Positions 7,304 through 15,522 of a stretch of 64,000 bases of DNA are shown here, piece by piece (position 1 is the stretch's first letter; every line of letters starts with the position of its first letter). The DNA comes from JADJLQ01 sp034439915 (GTDB taxonomy: Bacteria; Bacteroidota; Bacteroidia; Chitinophagales; Saprospiraceae): assembly GCA_034439915.1 (NCBI GenBank), contig JAWXBI010000101.1:6657-70656 (forward strand), written 5' to 3'. The position numbers were made by a program, and so were the translations under genes. Below the pieces are notes generated by a model. That model ran no database searches. It was not told the origin of the DNA and worked only from the letters and a program-made list of their open reading frames with translations.

Positions 7304-9463
7304 TCAATTGTTGATTTTGGCATCGGCAATCCCCATCAATCCCATCATGAAAGCATATTCGTTTGCTCTCTCGTGCAAACGTTGAAAGCGTCCGGAAGAA
7401 CCTCCATGGGAACCAGTCATATTGGTAATCAGCAAAAGTGAATTTTTGTCTTTTTTAATTTTGCGCAATTTGGCCACATATTTCGCCGGCTCAAAATATT
7501 GAACCTGCGAGTCATTCAGGGAAGTACTGACATAGATATCCGGATATTCCTTCGCCTCCAGGTTGTCATAGGGCGAATACTTTTTCATATAATCATATTC
7601 CGCTTTGTTTGCCGGGTTGCCCCATTCTGTATATTCCCCGGTAGTCAGGGGTATAGAGGCATCCGACATCGTGGTCAATACATCAACGAAAGGGACTCCC
7701 GTAATAATGCCTCTGAAAAGGTCAGGTCGCATATTGGTGACCGCACCCATCAGAAGACCGCCTGCGCTCCTGCCGGTAGCAAACAACCTGTCTTTGGAGG
7801 TGTATTTCTGATCAACCAGCCATTGGGCGCAGTCAATAAAGTCAGTGAATGTGTTCATCTTGTTGAACATCTTTCCCTGTTCATACCATTTAAAACCCAT
7901 TTCCATACCGCCCCGGATATGGGCTATTCCGCAAACAAACCCTCTGTCGAGTAAACTGATCCAATTGGAATTAAAATCAGGATCATAGGTACTGCCGTAT
8001 GACCCATAACCCACCAGATAGGCAGGGGCTGTCCCGTCTTTTTTAGTCCCTTTGCGATATACCAGGGACATGGGCACTTTGGTTTGATCCTGAGCCCCGA
8101 CCCAGATAAACTCAGTTTCGTAGTTTTCGCTTGAGAAGCCATTTAACACCGGTTGAACCTTTTTAACTTCCCTGGCTTTAGTAGACATGTGGTAATCAAT
8201 GGTCGAGGGCGGAGTCTTAAAAGAATTAAATATATATCGCAATTGTTCCGTGTCAAACTCCGGGTTTTCCCCAAACCGGGCAGCATAGGTAGGTTCTCCA
8301 AAATCCAGAAAGTGTTCGGAACCATCGGCCCATTTTCTGATCAGGATTTGGTGGAGTCCGTTTTTACGTTCCAGAACAACCAGATAGTTTTTAAAAATAT
8401 CAAAGTTTTCAATCAGGACGTTTTCGTCGTGAGCAATTACATCTTTCCAGTTATCTATCTGATATTGTTTGACAGACGTCTGCATCAACTTAAAGTTTTT
8501 AGCTCCGTCTTTATTGGTTAGAATGTAAAAATCATTTCCAAAGTGCCCGACATTATAATAAAAATCCTTAGCCCGGGGTTTGATCAGTTCAAATTTGCCG
8601 GCAGGATTATCTGCTGACATAAAATGAGTCTCGATGTTTTGGGTATATCCATGATTAAGAAATATATAGGCATCGGATTTGGATTTCTGTATCCCGCAAT
8701 AGGCTGTTTCATCAGTCTCTTCAAACAAGAGTTCATCTTTAGACGATCCCAATTGGTGTCGCCAGATTTTATCAGTCCTTAAGGTTACATTGTCTTTGGT
8801 CTCGTAGATCAGTGTTTTGGAATCATTAATCCATTCCAAACCTCCTGCGGTTTCAAACTGATCTGGCAATAGATTGCCAGTCTTTAGATCTTTGATGTAG
8901 GCAGTAAATAAATTCCGTCCGGTGGTATCGGAGATGTAGGCCATATAACGGTCATCCGGACTGATCTCGATGCCACCTGCGAGAGTATAATCATGTCCCA
9001 GGGCCAGTTGATTGACATTAAGGAGGATTTGTTCATTTCCTTCGAGTGATCCGTGTTTCCGGCAAAATATGGGATATTCTTTCCCCGTTTCAAACCGGGT
9101 ATAATAAAAATATCCTTTCTTAAAGTAAGGTACGGTACTGTCATCTTCTTTAATTCTCGATTTCAGTTCATTAAAGAGTTCCTCTTTAAGTTTTTTGACT
9201 GGTTGCAGGACACTATCTGCATAACGGTTTTCGGCCTCCAGGAAGTCAATGACCGCGGTGTCTTCCCTGACATTGAGCCAATAGTAGGGGTCTATACGGG
9301 TTTCCCCGCTGATGGTCAGTTCTTTATTTATTTCTTTGGCAACGGGCGGGCTATATTGGCCGGGCTTAAAAAGGCTTTTTGACATGTTAGATTCGGTTTG
9401 AGGGTTTGAATTACAAGCTATTAAAGCGAGTAAACTCAACAAAGTTTGTAATGGAGTTTTCAT
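7304..9463 (-). CDS. Oligopeptidase B-like S9 family serine peptidase, lipoprotein
   Basis: Prolyl-oligopeptidase family enzyme of 719 residues that cleaves short peptides, in the oligopeptidase B (PtrB) branch usually after basic residues. An N-terminal hydrophobic segment ends in LIAC (Cys17), so it is probably lipid-anchored in the periplasm or outer membrane. A seven-bladed propeller domain occupies roughly 60-440. The alpha/beta hydrolase domain carries S566 (GRSAGG), D651 (NDSQVQYFEP) and H686 (GSHGGSSGRF). IRGGMEMGFKWYEQGK before the catalytic serine is characteristic. It is ten bases downstream of the deoxynucleoside kinase gene on the same strand, with no obvious functional link. Confidence 0.92.
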   Translation of the reverse strand: MKTPLQTLLSLLALIACNSNPQTESNMSKSLFKPGQYSPPVAKEINKELTISGETRIDPYYWLNVREDTAVIDFLEAENRYADSVLQPVKKLKEELFNELKSRIKEDDSTVPYFKKGYFYYTRFETGKEYPIFCRKHGSLEGNEQILLNVNQLALGHDYTLAGGIEISPDDRYMAYISDTTGRNLFTAYIKDLKTGNLLPDQFETAGGLEWINDSKTLIYETKDNVTLRTDKIWRHQLGSSKDELLFEETDETAYCGIQKSKSDAYIFLNHGYTQNIETHFMSADNPAGKFELIKPRAKDFYYNVGHFGNDFYILTNKDGAKNFKLMQTSVKQYQIDNWKDVIAHDENVLIENFDIFKNYLVVLERKNGLHQILIRKWADGSEHFLDFGEPTYAARFGENPEFDTEQLRYIFNSFKTPPSTIDYHMSTKAREVKKVQPVLNGFSSENYETEFIWVGAQDQTKVPMSLVYRKGTKKDGTAPAYLVGYGSYGSTYDPDFNSNWISLLDRGFVCGIAHIRGGMEMGFKWYEQGKMFNKMNTFTDFIDCAQWLVDQKYTSKDRLFATGRSAGGLLMGAVTNMRPDLFRGIITGVPFVDVLTTMSDASIPLTTGEYTEWGNPANKAEYDYMKKYSPYDNLEAKEYPDIYVSTSLNDSQVQYFEPAKYVAKLRKIKKDKNSLLLITNMTGSHGGSSGRFQRLHERANEYAFMMGLMGIADAKINN

Positions 9464-9472
9464 AGGAATAGA

Positions 9473-10111
9473 TTAGCGGGATGAGAAGAGCCCATAAATT
9501 TTACTGTCCACCAGATTGATTATTTTGCCCAGGTCTTCGGACCGGTTTATAAAATCCAGTTCATCAATAGGTACAATGAGTAATTCGGAAGGATATCCTT
9601 CAATCCAATCATCGTATTTTTTATTCAGTTTTTTGAGATAATCCAGGCTCATATTACCCTCATAGTCCCTTCCCCGCGTCTGGATATGGTCGACCAGGGT
9701 AGACACATTGGCTTTGAGGTAGATCATGAGGTCAGGCGGGTCGATATGGGCTTCCATGGTGCGGAACAAATGCTGATAACTGTCAAAATCGCGTTTGGTC
9801 ATCAACCCCATCTCATAAAGGTTGGGGGCAAAGATGTGGGCATCTTCATAGATGGTCCTGTCCTGAATCACCGGTTGTGTACCTGCCCGGATCGACAGGA
9901 CCTGACGGTACCTACTGTGTAAAAAATGGATTTGCAGGTTAAAAGACCACCTGTTCATGTCGTAATAAAAATCGGACAGATAGGGGTTTTCGGAGGCATC
10001 TTCATACAACACTTCCCAACGATAATGTTTCGCCAGTTGAGTTGCCAGCGATGTCTTACCGGCACCAATATTTCCTGCAACGGCAATGTGTTTGATCGGA
10101 TTAGACTGCAT
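9473..10111 (-). CDS. Deoxynucleoside kinase
   Basis: Phosphorylates deoxynucleosides (deoxyadenosine/deoxyguanosine kinase type) in the salvage pathway. P-loop GNIGAGKTS lies at about 13-21; the catalytic Glu is in YEDASENPYL, and DRTIYEDAHIF gives the ERS/DRT-type motif of the family. RGRDYEGNMSLDYLKKLNKKYDDW is the LID and C-terminal region. About 212 residues, normal for the family. The frame can be opened four codons earlier at a TTG (10123); the ATG at 10111 is preferred. It is divergent from gatC. Confidence 0.9.
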   Translation of the reverse strand: MQSNPIKHIAVAGNIGAGKTSLATQLAKHYRWEVLYEDASENPYLSDFYYDMNRWSFNLQIHFLHSRYRQVLSIRAGTQPVIQDRTIYEDAHIFAPNLYEMGLMTKRDFDSYQHLFRTMEAHIDPPDLMIYLKANVSTLVDHIQTRGRDYEGNMSLDYLKKLNKKYDDWIEGYPSELLIVPIDELDFINRSEDLGKIINLVDSKIYGLFSSR

Positions 10112-10207
10112 ATCCCGTTGCAAGATAAGGCTTCACTTTGAAACCGGGTAAAAGTTTAAAATCGTACCTTTAGCGATCATTTCAGGGCTCTTATCTAATA
10201 TTTTATC

Positions 10208-10498
10208 ATGGAAATAAACCGCGATCTAATTTTAAAGCTTGAATCTTTAGCCCAATTGGAATTGACTGATTCAGAACGGGTGCATATGCAAACAGATCTG
10301 CAAAACATTCTTCAGATGGTAAACAAACTCCGGGAAATTGATACCGACGGACTGGAGCCTTTGGTCCATATGGGGACGACACAGGTTTTCCTCCGGGAAG
10401 ATGTTTCCGGTACCCAGTTAACCACGGCACAGGCTTTACAAAATGCCCGGGTAAAAGATGATCATTATTTCTTAGTTCCTAAAGTAATCGAACAATGA
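10208..10498 (+). CDS. gatC: Asp-tRNA(Asn)/Glu-tRNA(Gln) amidotransferase subunit C
   Basis: Small 96-residue stabilising subunit of the GatCAB amidotransferase, which makes Gln-tRNA(Gln) or Asn-tRNA(Asn) by transamidation. It shows the usual layout: N-terminal helix with LESLAQLELTDSE, then a helix QTDLQNILQMVNKLREIDTDGLEPL, then LREDV and a C-terminal VPKVIEQ. gatA and gatB are not adjacent; instead the stop overlaps the start of an ABC ATPase gene by four bases (ATGA), so the two are translated together. Confidence 0.92.
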   Translation: MEINRDLILKLESLAQLELTDSERVHMQTDLQNILQMVNKLREIDTDGLEPLVHMGTTQVFLREDVSGTQLTTAQALQNARVKDDHYFLVPKVIEQ

Positions 10499-11217
10499 GT
10501 GCATTAATTGAAATTGAGAACCTGACCAAGACCTACATCATGGGAATGGATACCGTCGAGGCATTAAAAGGCGTCAATCTCCAGATTTTTAAAAATGAAT
10601 ATACCGCGCTCATGGGTCCCTCCGGAAGCGGTAAATCCACCCTAATGAACCTTTTGGGCTGTCTGGATTCTCCCACCAGTGGATCTTATCACCTCAATGG
10701 CAATGATGTAAGCCGGATGAATGACAGCGAACTGGCCGAAATCAGAAATAAAGAAATCGGATTTGTATTTCAGACATTTAATTTATTGCCCCGTCTGAGT
10801 GCTTTGGATAATGTGGCTCTCCCGCTGATTTACGCTGGTCAAAGTAAATCCCGCCGGTTGGAGCGGGCGGAGTATGTCCTTGAAATCGTAGGGCTCGGTG
10901 ACCGTATGACCCATAAGCCAAATGAACTTTCCGGGGGCCAACGACAACGAGTGGCTATTGCCAGGGCTTTGGTCAATAATCCAAGCATCATTCTCGCTGA
11001 TGAACCTACGGGAAACCTGGACTCCAAGACCAGTGATGAGATCATGAGGATTTTTGAAGAGATCCATACCCAGGGTAATACCATCATCCTGGTCACCCAC
11101 GAATACGATGTTTCCATACACGCTCACCGTATAGTCCGGTTAAAGGACGGAGCAGTGGAATCCGACCAACTGAATCCCCAGGTCGTAAAATACGGGGTGA
11201 GGGCGACCATGCGGTAA
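10495..11217 (+). CDS. LolD/MacB-type ABC transporter ATP-binding protein
   Basis: ABC ATPase of 240 residues. Walker A GPSGSGKST is at about 41-49, the Q-loop is in FVFQTFNLLPRLSALDNV, the signature LSGGQRQRVAIARAL is followed by Walker B IILADEPTGNLDS, and the H-loop is in ILVTHEYDV. The sequence GNLDSKTSDEIM belongs to the MacB/LolD/FtsE group, whose members work with FtsX-like permeases in lipoprotein release or efflux. No permease gene is adjacent. It is translationally coupled to gatC. Confidence 0.9.
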   Translation: MSALIEIENLTKTYIMGMDTVEALKGVNLQIFKNEYTALMGPSGSGKSTLMNLLGCLDSPTSGSYHLNGNDVSRMNDSELAEIRNKEIGFVFQTFNLLPRLSALDNVALPLIYAGQSKSRRLERAEYVLEIVGLGDRMTHKPNELSGGQRQRVAIARALVNNPSIILADEPTGNLDSKTSDEIMRIFEEIHTQGNTIILVTHEYDVSIHAHRIVRLKDGAVESDQLNPQVVKYGVRATMR

Positions 11218-11235
11218 AACCTGTTGAATTCTATA

Positions 11236-11859
11236 TCAAAAAGATATTCCGTTGGAGATTTGTTGGATAAAGTACTGGAACAAAGCGGGTTTCAACAAAA
11301 TGGTGAAGATAAATCCAAACACGGCACCCCAGAAATGCGCTGTATGATCAATAAATCCATGTCCCTTACGGGCGGCGTAGCTGGAGTACAATAAAAACAG
11401 GATTGAAGCAATGATGCCCGGTATGGGTATTACATAGAATAATAATAATTTTACCCAGGGATAAAAAATTACAAAAGAAAACATGACCCCTGATACGGCT
11501 CCGGATGCCCCTACGCTGGCAAATGTAGCATGGTCCTGATGTTTGTGATAGGTCATGAGGTTGGCAAATAAACCAGCCAATAAATACAACAACAGATAAA
11601 ATACGCTTCCAGCCGCAGATCCAAAAAGGGACATAAACTGGTTCTCCACGAGTGTACCGAAACTATAAAGAGCATACATGTTTAATGCCAGGTGGATATA
11701 ATCTCCATGTAAAAACATTCCGGAGAGCAACCGGATATATTCTGAGCCTCTTTTTTCAATATAGGGCCAGTGTTTTAATTTTTCCATCATGTCAGGCCTT
11801 TGAAAAGCTTGCCAGGAAATGATGATATTGATGGCTACAAGGAGAAGGGTTACAGACAT
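11236..11859 (-). CDS. Rhomboid family intramembrane serine protease
   Basis: Six-helix rhomboid of 207 residues. The catalytic Ser119 is in VGASGAVSG on the fourth helix and His175 in HTAHFWGAVFGF on the sixth; HGDYIHLALNMYALYSFG gives the conserved His/Asn region of helix 2. Cleaves membrane proteins within the bilayer; the substrate is unknown. It follows rlmH after 21 bases on the same strand and may be part of a run with it and the GH13 gene. Confidence 0.9.
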   Translation of the reverse strand: MSVTLLLVAINIIISWQAFQRPDMMEKLKHWPYIEKRGSEYIRLLSGMFLHGDYIHLALNMYALYSFGTLVENQFMSLFGSAAGSVFYLLLYLLAGLFANLMTYHKHQDHATFASVGASGAVSGVMFSFVIFYPWVKLLLFYVIPIPGIIASILFLLYSSYAARKGHGFIDHTAHFWGAVFGFIFTILLKPALFQYFIQQISNGISF

Positions 11860-11880
11860 ATGGTTTGAGTTTGACCTGGA

Positions 11881-12354
11881 TTAATGGTTGTGGTAGGGCT
11901 CGTTTTTCAAAATAGAGCAGCCCCGGTAAATTTGTTCGAGTATAAAAAGCCGAACCATATCGTGGTTGAGTGTCATAGCAGATAAAGACAGTTTTTCTTT
12001 TGCCAGAGCATAAATTTTTTCATGGAAACCATAGGCCCCGCCAATCAGGAAAATGACCCTTTTATAGGAGGATATTAAAAATCTGTTGAGGTAAGCTGAA
12101 AAAGCAACCGAGGTGAAAGACCTGCCTTTTTCATCCAATAATACTAAATAATCATCCGGTGATAACCTGGACAAAATCAGTTCAGCCTGAAGTTGAAGGG
12201 ATTTGTTTCTATCCGCAGATTTGATTTGTTTAGTTTCAGGCAGGACCATAAATTCAAAGGGGAGGTAGTGTTTGATTTTTCGTTGATAATGATTTACCCC
12301 TTCCTCTAAATAATTGTGGGATGATTTACCAATTGCCCAGACTTCCAATTTCAT
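11881..12354 (-). CDS. rlmH: 23S rRNA (pseudouridine-1915-N3)-methyltransferase
   Basis: SPOUT-class methyltransferase of 157 residues acting on helix 69 of 23S rRNA. The trefoil-knot SAM-binding region is visible as FLIGGAYGFHEKIYALAKEKLSLSAMTLNHDMVRL, and the C-terminus YRGCSILKNEPYHNH is the family hallmark. Starts eight bases after the GH13 stop on the same strand. Length and motifs are normal. Confidence 0.95.
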   Translation of the reverse strand: MKLEVWAIGKSSHNYLEEGVNHYQRKIKHYLPFEFMVLPETKQIKSADRNKSLQLQAELILSRLSPDDYLVLLDEKGRSFTSVAFSAYLNRFLISSYKRVIFLIGGAYGFHEKIYALAKEKLSLSAMTLNHDMVRLFILEQIYRGCSILKNEPYHNH

Positions 12355-12362
12355 TGGGTTAA

Positions 12363-13754
12363 TTAATTGCTGTATACCTGGTATTCCCAGGGTTTGAGCA
12401 TGATTTTCTGGTCTTTGGTAAATGCCATAGTTTTTCCGCTGAAGATTTCTTTGGTTTCGGGGATATCCTGGTTTAATACCACGGATTGATTTTTATTGGA
12501 TAAGTTGAGGATGACGATTAAACGTTCTCCATCTTTTTCTTTTTTAAAGGCATATACTTGCCGATGGACTCCGATTTTCTCCAGGGGTACCCCTGCAGCG
12601 CCATTGCCCATGGCTTTATTTTGCTGTTTAAGATCAAATAAGGCCTGGTAAAAATCATTATAGGCATATTTTTTCCACCCAATAGAATCTTTGTCAAAAA
12701 AAGCTAACCGTTTTTTGAGCGGTTCTTCCTGGCCACTGTAGAGCAGGGGCATACCATCAAAAGTAAATGCCAGGACGGCCATGGTTTTATGCGCGGCTCC
12801 CATACGTTCAAACTCAGTGCCGGACCATGAATTTTCATCGTGATTTGAGGTAAAGTAAATGTGGTAACCTTTATTGTTTTTCATTCGATCGTTGACGAGC
12901 AAAGAGTCAATGTCCTGCGCGTGTTTTTTTCCTTTGGCGATATCGTTAAACAAATGGTGAAAATCCCATCCATAATCACAATCCAACGATCCGTTGTTTC
13001 TGAATTGAGGGGTCTGACTTTCCCCCAAAAGTAAAACCGGTTTTATCGTGCGTAAACTATCGGAGACCGATTTCCAAAATTCCGCCGGTACATTATGGGC
13101 AACATCAAAACGGTAACCATCGATATCAAAATCACTGATCCAATATTGCATGGCATCCAATTGCGCCTGTCGCATTTCGTGATTGTCATAATTGAGATCA
13201 GCGACGTCGGTCCAGCCCCATGACTTACCGGTAGCAGGGTCGATAGGGTCTATAATATTGCCGGCTGAATCCTGGGTATAATAATCGGGGTGTGATGTGA
13301 TCCACACATGGCCCCACCCCGTGTGGTTGGGTACCCAGTCGATTATTATTTTCATGCCCGCAGCATGGGTTTTTTCCACCAGATTTTTAAAATCCGTCTT
13401 GGTTCCGAATTCAAGATTCGTTTCCATAAAATCGGTTACACTGTAATAACTGCCGAGGCTGCCTTTCCTTTTTTCTTCACTGATCGGAAATATCGGCATC
13501 AACCATAAAATGTCAACACCCATTTTAGCCAGACGATCCACATGGTTGCCAAATGCTGCAAAAGTGCCTTCCGGGGTGTACTGCCTGATATTGACCTCAT
13601 ACATTACAGCCTGGTCATCCCAATCCGGATTTTCGTGTTTTACAGCTGCAGTCCTTGCATCGGCAGCCGGACCCGCTTCGACGTTTTTGGTAGAATTTTT
13701 ACAAGCTATTACACTCAGGAAAAGTAGAGCAAAAATCAGCCTATTGAAATACAT
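12363..13754 (-). CDS. GH13 alpha-amylase family lipoprotein
   Basis: Glycoside hydrolase family 13 enzyme acting on alpha-glucans, 463 residues. The lipobox is SVIAC (Cys18). Conserved regions: I DWVPNH (139-144), II GYRFDVAH with nucleophile D217, III LLGES with acid/base E245, IV TSNHDENS with D306. A short C-terminal beta-sandwich (about 385-463) follows. The periplasmic or surface location suggests hydrolysis of imported or external maltodextrins. No sus-type transporter genes are nearby. Eight bases separate it from rlmH downstream. Confidence 0.93.
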   Translation of the reverse strand: MYFNRLIFALLFLSVIACKNSTKNVEAGPAADARTAAVKHENPDWDDQAVMYEVNIRQYTPEGTFAAFGNHVDRLAKMGVDILWLMPIFPISEEKRKGSLGSYYSVTDFMETNLEFGTKTDFKNLVEKTHAAGMKIIIDWVPNHTGWGHVWITSHPDYYTQDSAGNIIDPIDPATGKSWGWTDVADLNYDNHEMRQAQLDAMQYWISDFDIDGYRFDVAHNVPAEFWKSVSDSLRTIKPVLLLGESQTPQFRNNGSLDCDYGWDFHHLFNDIAKGKKHAQDIDSLLVNDRMKNNKGYHIYFTSNHDENSWSGTEFERMGAAHKTMAVLAFTFDGMPLLYSGQEEPLKKRLAFFDKDSIGWKKYAYNDFYQALFDLKQQNKAMGNGAAGVPLEKIGVHRQVYAFKKEKDGERLIVILNLSNKNQSVVLNQDIPETKEIFSGKTMAFTKDQKIMLKPWEYQVYSN

Positions 13755-13782
13755 GGTTTTGGATTTTAGTGGTAAATGTAAT

Positions 13783-15408
13783 TTAAATAAGACTTACAGA
13801 AAGGCTGGTATGATCCTGAAAATTTTTTTTGAGCCATTTTTCCAAACGGTCCACCAGATTGACCGCTTTGATCATACGCAGATAGGATATGATAGATTGG
13901 ACTTGCACCTGGGACGGTGGCCCGACGTGATGGTCAAGGTAAGACCGGAGCTGAACCTGATACATAGATTCCAACCATTCCGGATCAATATTTAAAAATT
14001 TTGCAGTGATGGATTTTAATAAATCAAGGGTAATATGGGATTCGACCAGGGATCTGCCTTCATCAACCATGTCATGCTGCAGGTAAAAACCGATTAATAC
14101 GGATATGCGCCGCGGACTGGAGGATTGTTTTATCAATTGAGCAACATGGGCAGGTTTGATCCCATGACTTAAGAGATAGTTGACATATTTTTCATCGGGT
14201 TGTGCAGTGAGAAGCCTGGAAGCGTAATCCATGGTAAAGTTTTCATCGGGAAACCAGGTAAACAATTTTTCCATTAGCCTTACCTTCCAATATTCATCTT
14301 TCAGGCGGTTAACTAACCAGGGCCCAAGGGTTTTGGTATATTCCTTTTGGTGCCCCAACAACAATTCGAGGGCAGCCATCCACCGCATGGGTTCATAATG
14401 TGCCTCCAATGTACGGTCCAGTAAGGCCTGATTCTGATACCGGTAGGCAATCTTCAGCACGGCAACCAGTGGTACGGGATTATGCTCTTTTCTGTTTAGT
14501 TTTTCCAATAATTTTTGTTCCAGGATACTTTTTTGTTCCTCTTCCAGCCTGGGATATAAAAATTCAAAGAGGTTATGCGGGGAATGAATAAACGGATATC
14601 CGGGTTCACAAAACGTCGAAAAAAGTTTTTGTTCCATTTCTGCCCGGAAATCAGGAGCCAGATTAAACTCCGCTATATTTTTAATCCGTTGATGGAGTAT
14701 AATCCAATACTTTTCAAATTCATTAAAATGGATATCCAGTTTCCGGTAAATGGACATATATTTTAATAACAATTCAAGGCAAATGGCATAAGCCTCTGTT
14801 GGATTATCCAAAGCGATCAGATCTTCAGCCTGCAGCAACAATTCCTCACTTAGCCAGAATAAAGAAGCAAGCGCCGGTTTGGGTAACTTTCCGTGCGCAT
14901 TGGGTACTAATCGGGCCATCCCTTTGATCAGGTCGCGGTATTTATCCGAAGGCGAGGCAACGTGTATCCTGGAGGCAAAATGTAATTTTAGTGCCTGACC
15001 AAAATGTTTATTAGTCCTCGCATATCGTTGCAGGAAACGGTCCAGATCGTCTTTAGGCACCTGATGCAGAATAGAAGATATGGTGATTTTTGCTGGCCAC
15101 GAACCAACCGGGGCGGGAGGCAACTCCAGTTTACTCCTTCGATACAGGATCACCGCTGCGACCAGGTGCCTGCACAATGGTTTTTTGGGTTCCGTGCAAT
15201 CGCATCGGTATTGACTCACGTATTTCCTGCCAAACACTAATTCCGCTTCAATCGCTCCTGTCGATGGAGAAGAGAAGTTGATTTTATAAATATTTTGATC
15301 TACACTTTTTAACGCGTCAGGCAGGCTTTCTTCAGCCAATTCATATCCTGATTGGAAGAGTTCGGGATCGATAAAGTTTTCAATATAATTCCAATCTGGT
15401 TTTGCCAT
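13783..15408 (-). CDS. SWIM zinc-finger protein, unknown function
   Basis: A 541-residue protein with an N-terminal SWIM motif CxC-x7-CxH: C69, C71, C79 and H81 (YRCDCTEPKKPLCRHLVAAVILY). SWIM domains bind DNA or protein and often accompany SWI2/SNF2 helicases, but no helicase gene is adjacent here. The rest (about 100-541) is predicted alpha-helical with repeated Leu-rich helices that may form an alpha-solenoid. Twenty-eight bases upstream of the GH13 gene on the same strand. A role in regulation or repair is possible but not shown. Confidence 0.75.
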   Translation of the reverse strand: MAKPDWNYIENFIDPELFQSGYELAEESLPDALKSVDQNIYKINFSSPSTGAIEAELVFGRKYVSQYRCDCTEPKKPLCRHLVAAVILYRRSKLELPPAPVGSWPAKITISSILHQVPKDDLDRFLQRYARTNKHFGQALKLHFASRIHVASPSDKYRDLIKGMARLVPNAHGKLPKPALASLFWLSEELLLQAEDLIALDNPTEAYAICLELLLKYMSIYRKLDIHFNEFEKYWIILHQRIKNIAEFNLAPDFRAEMEQKLFSTFCEPGYPFIHSPHNLFEFLYPRLEEEQKSILEQKLLEKLNRKEHNPVPLVAVLKIAYRYQNQALLDRTLEAHYEPMRWMAALELLLGHQKEYTKTLGPWLVNRLKDEYWKVRLMEKLFTWFPDENFTMDYASRLLTAQPDEKYVNYLLSHGIKPAHVAQLIKQSSSPRRISVLIGFYLQHDMVDEGRSLVESHITLDLLKSITAKFLNIDPEWLESMYQVQLRSYLDHHVGPPSQVQVQSIISYLRMIKAVNLVDRLEKWLKKNFQDHTSLSVSLI

Positions 15409-15522
15409 AATCTAACCTATAAAGTTAATCTAAAATAGGTCAGCTTACAACCCGTATGTCCGGGTTCCCTGGAGCAGGGGTATTTTCCAGATTTACCCAA
15501 TTTTAAAAGGAATGGTCGAAAC

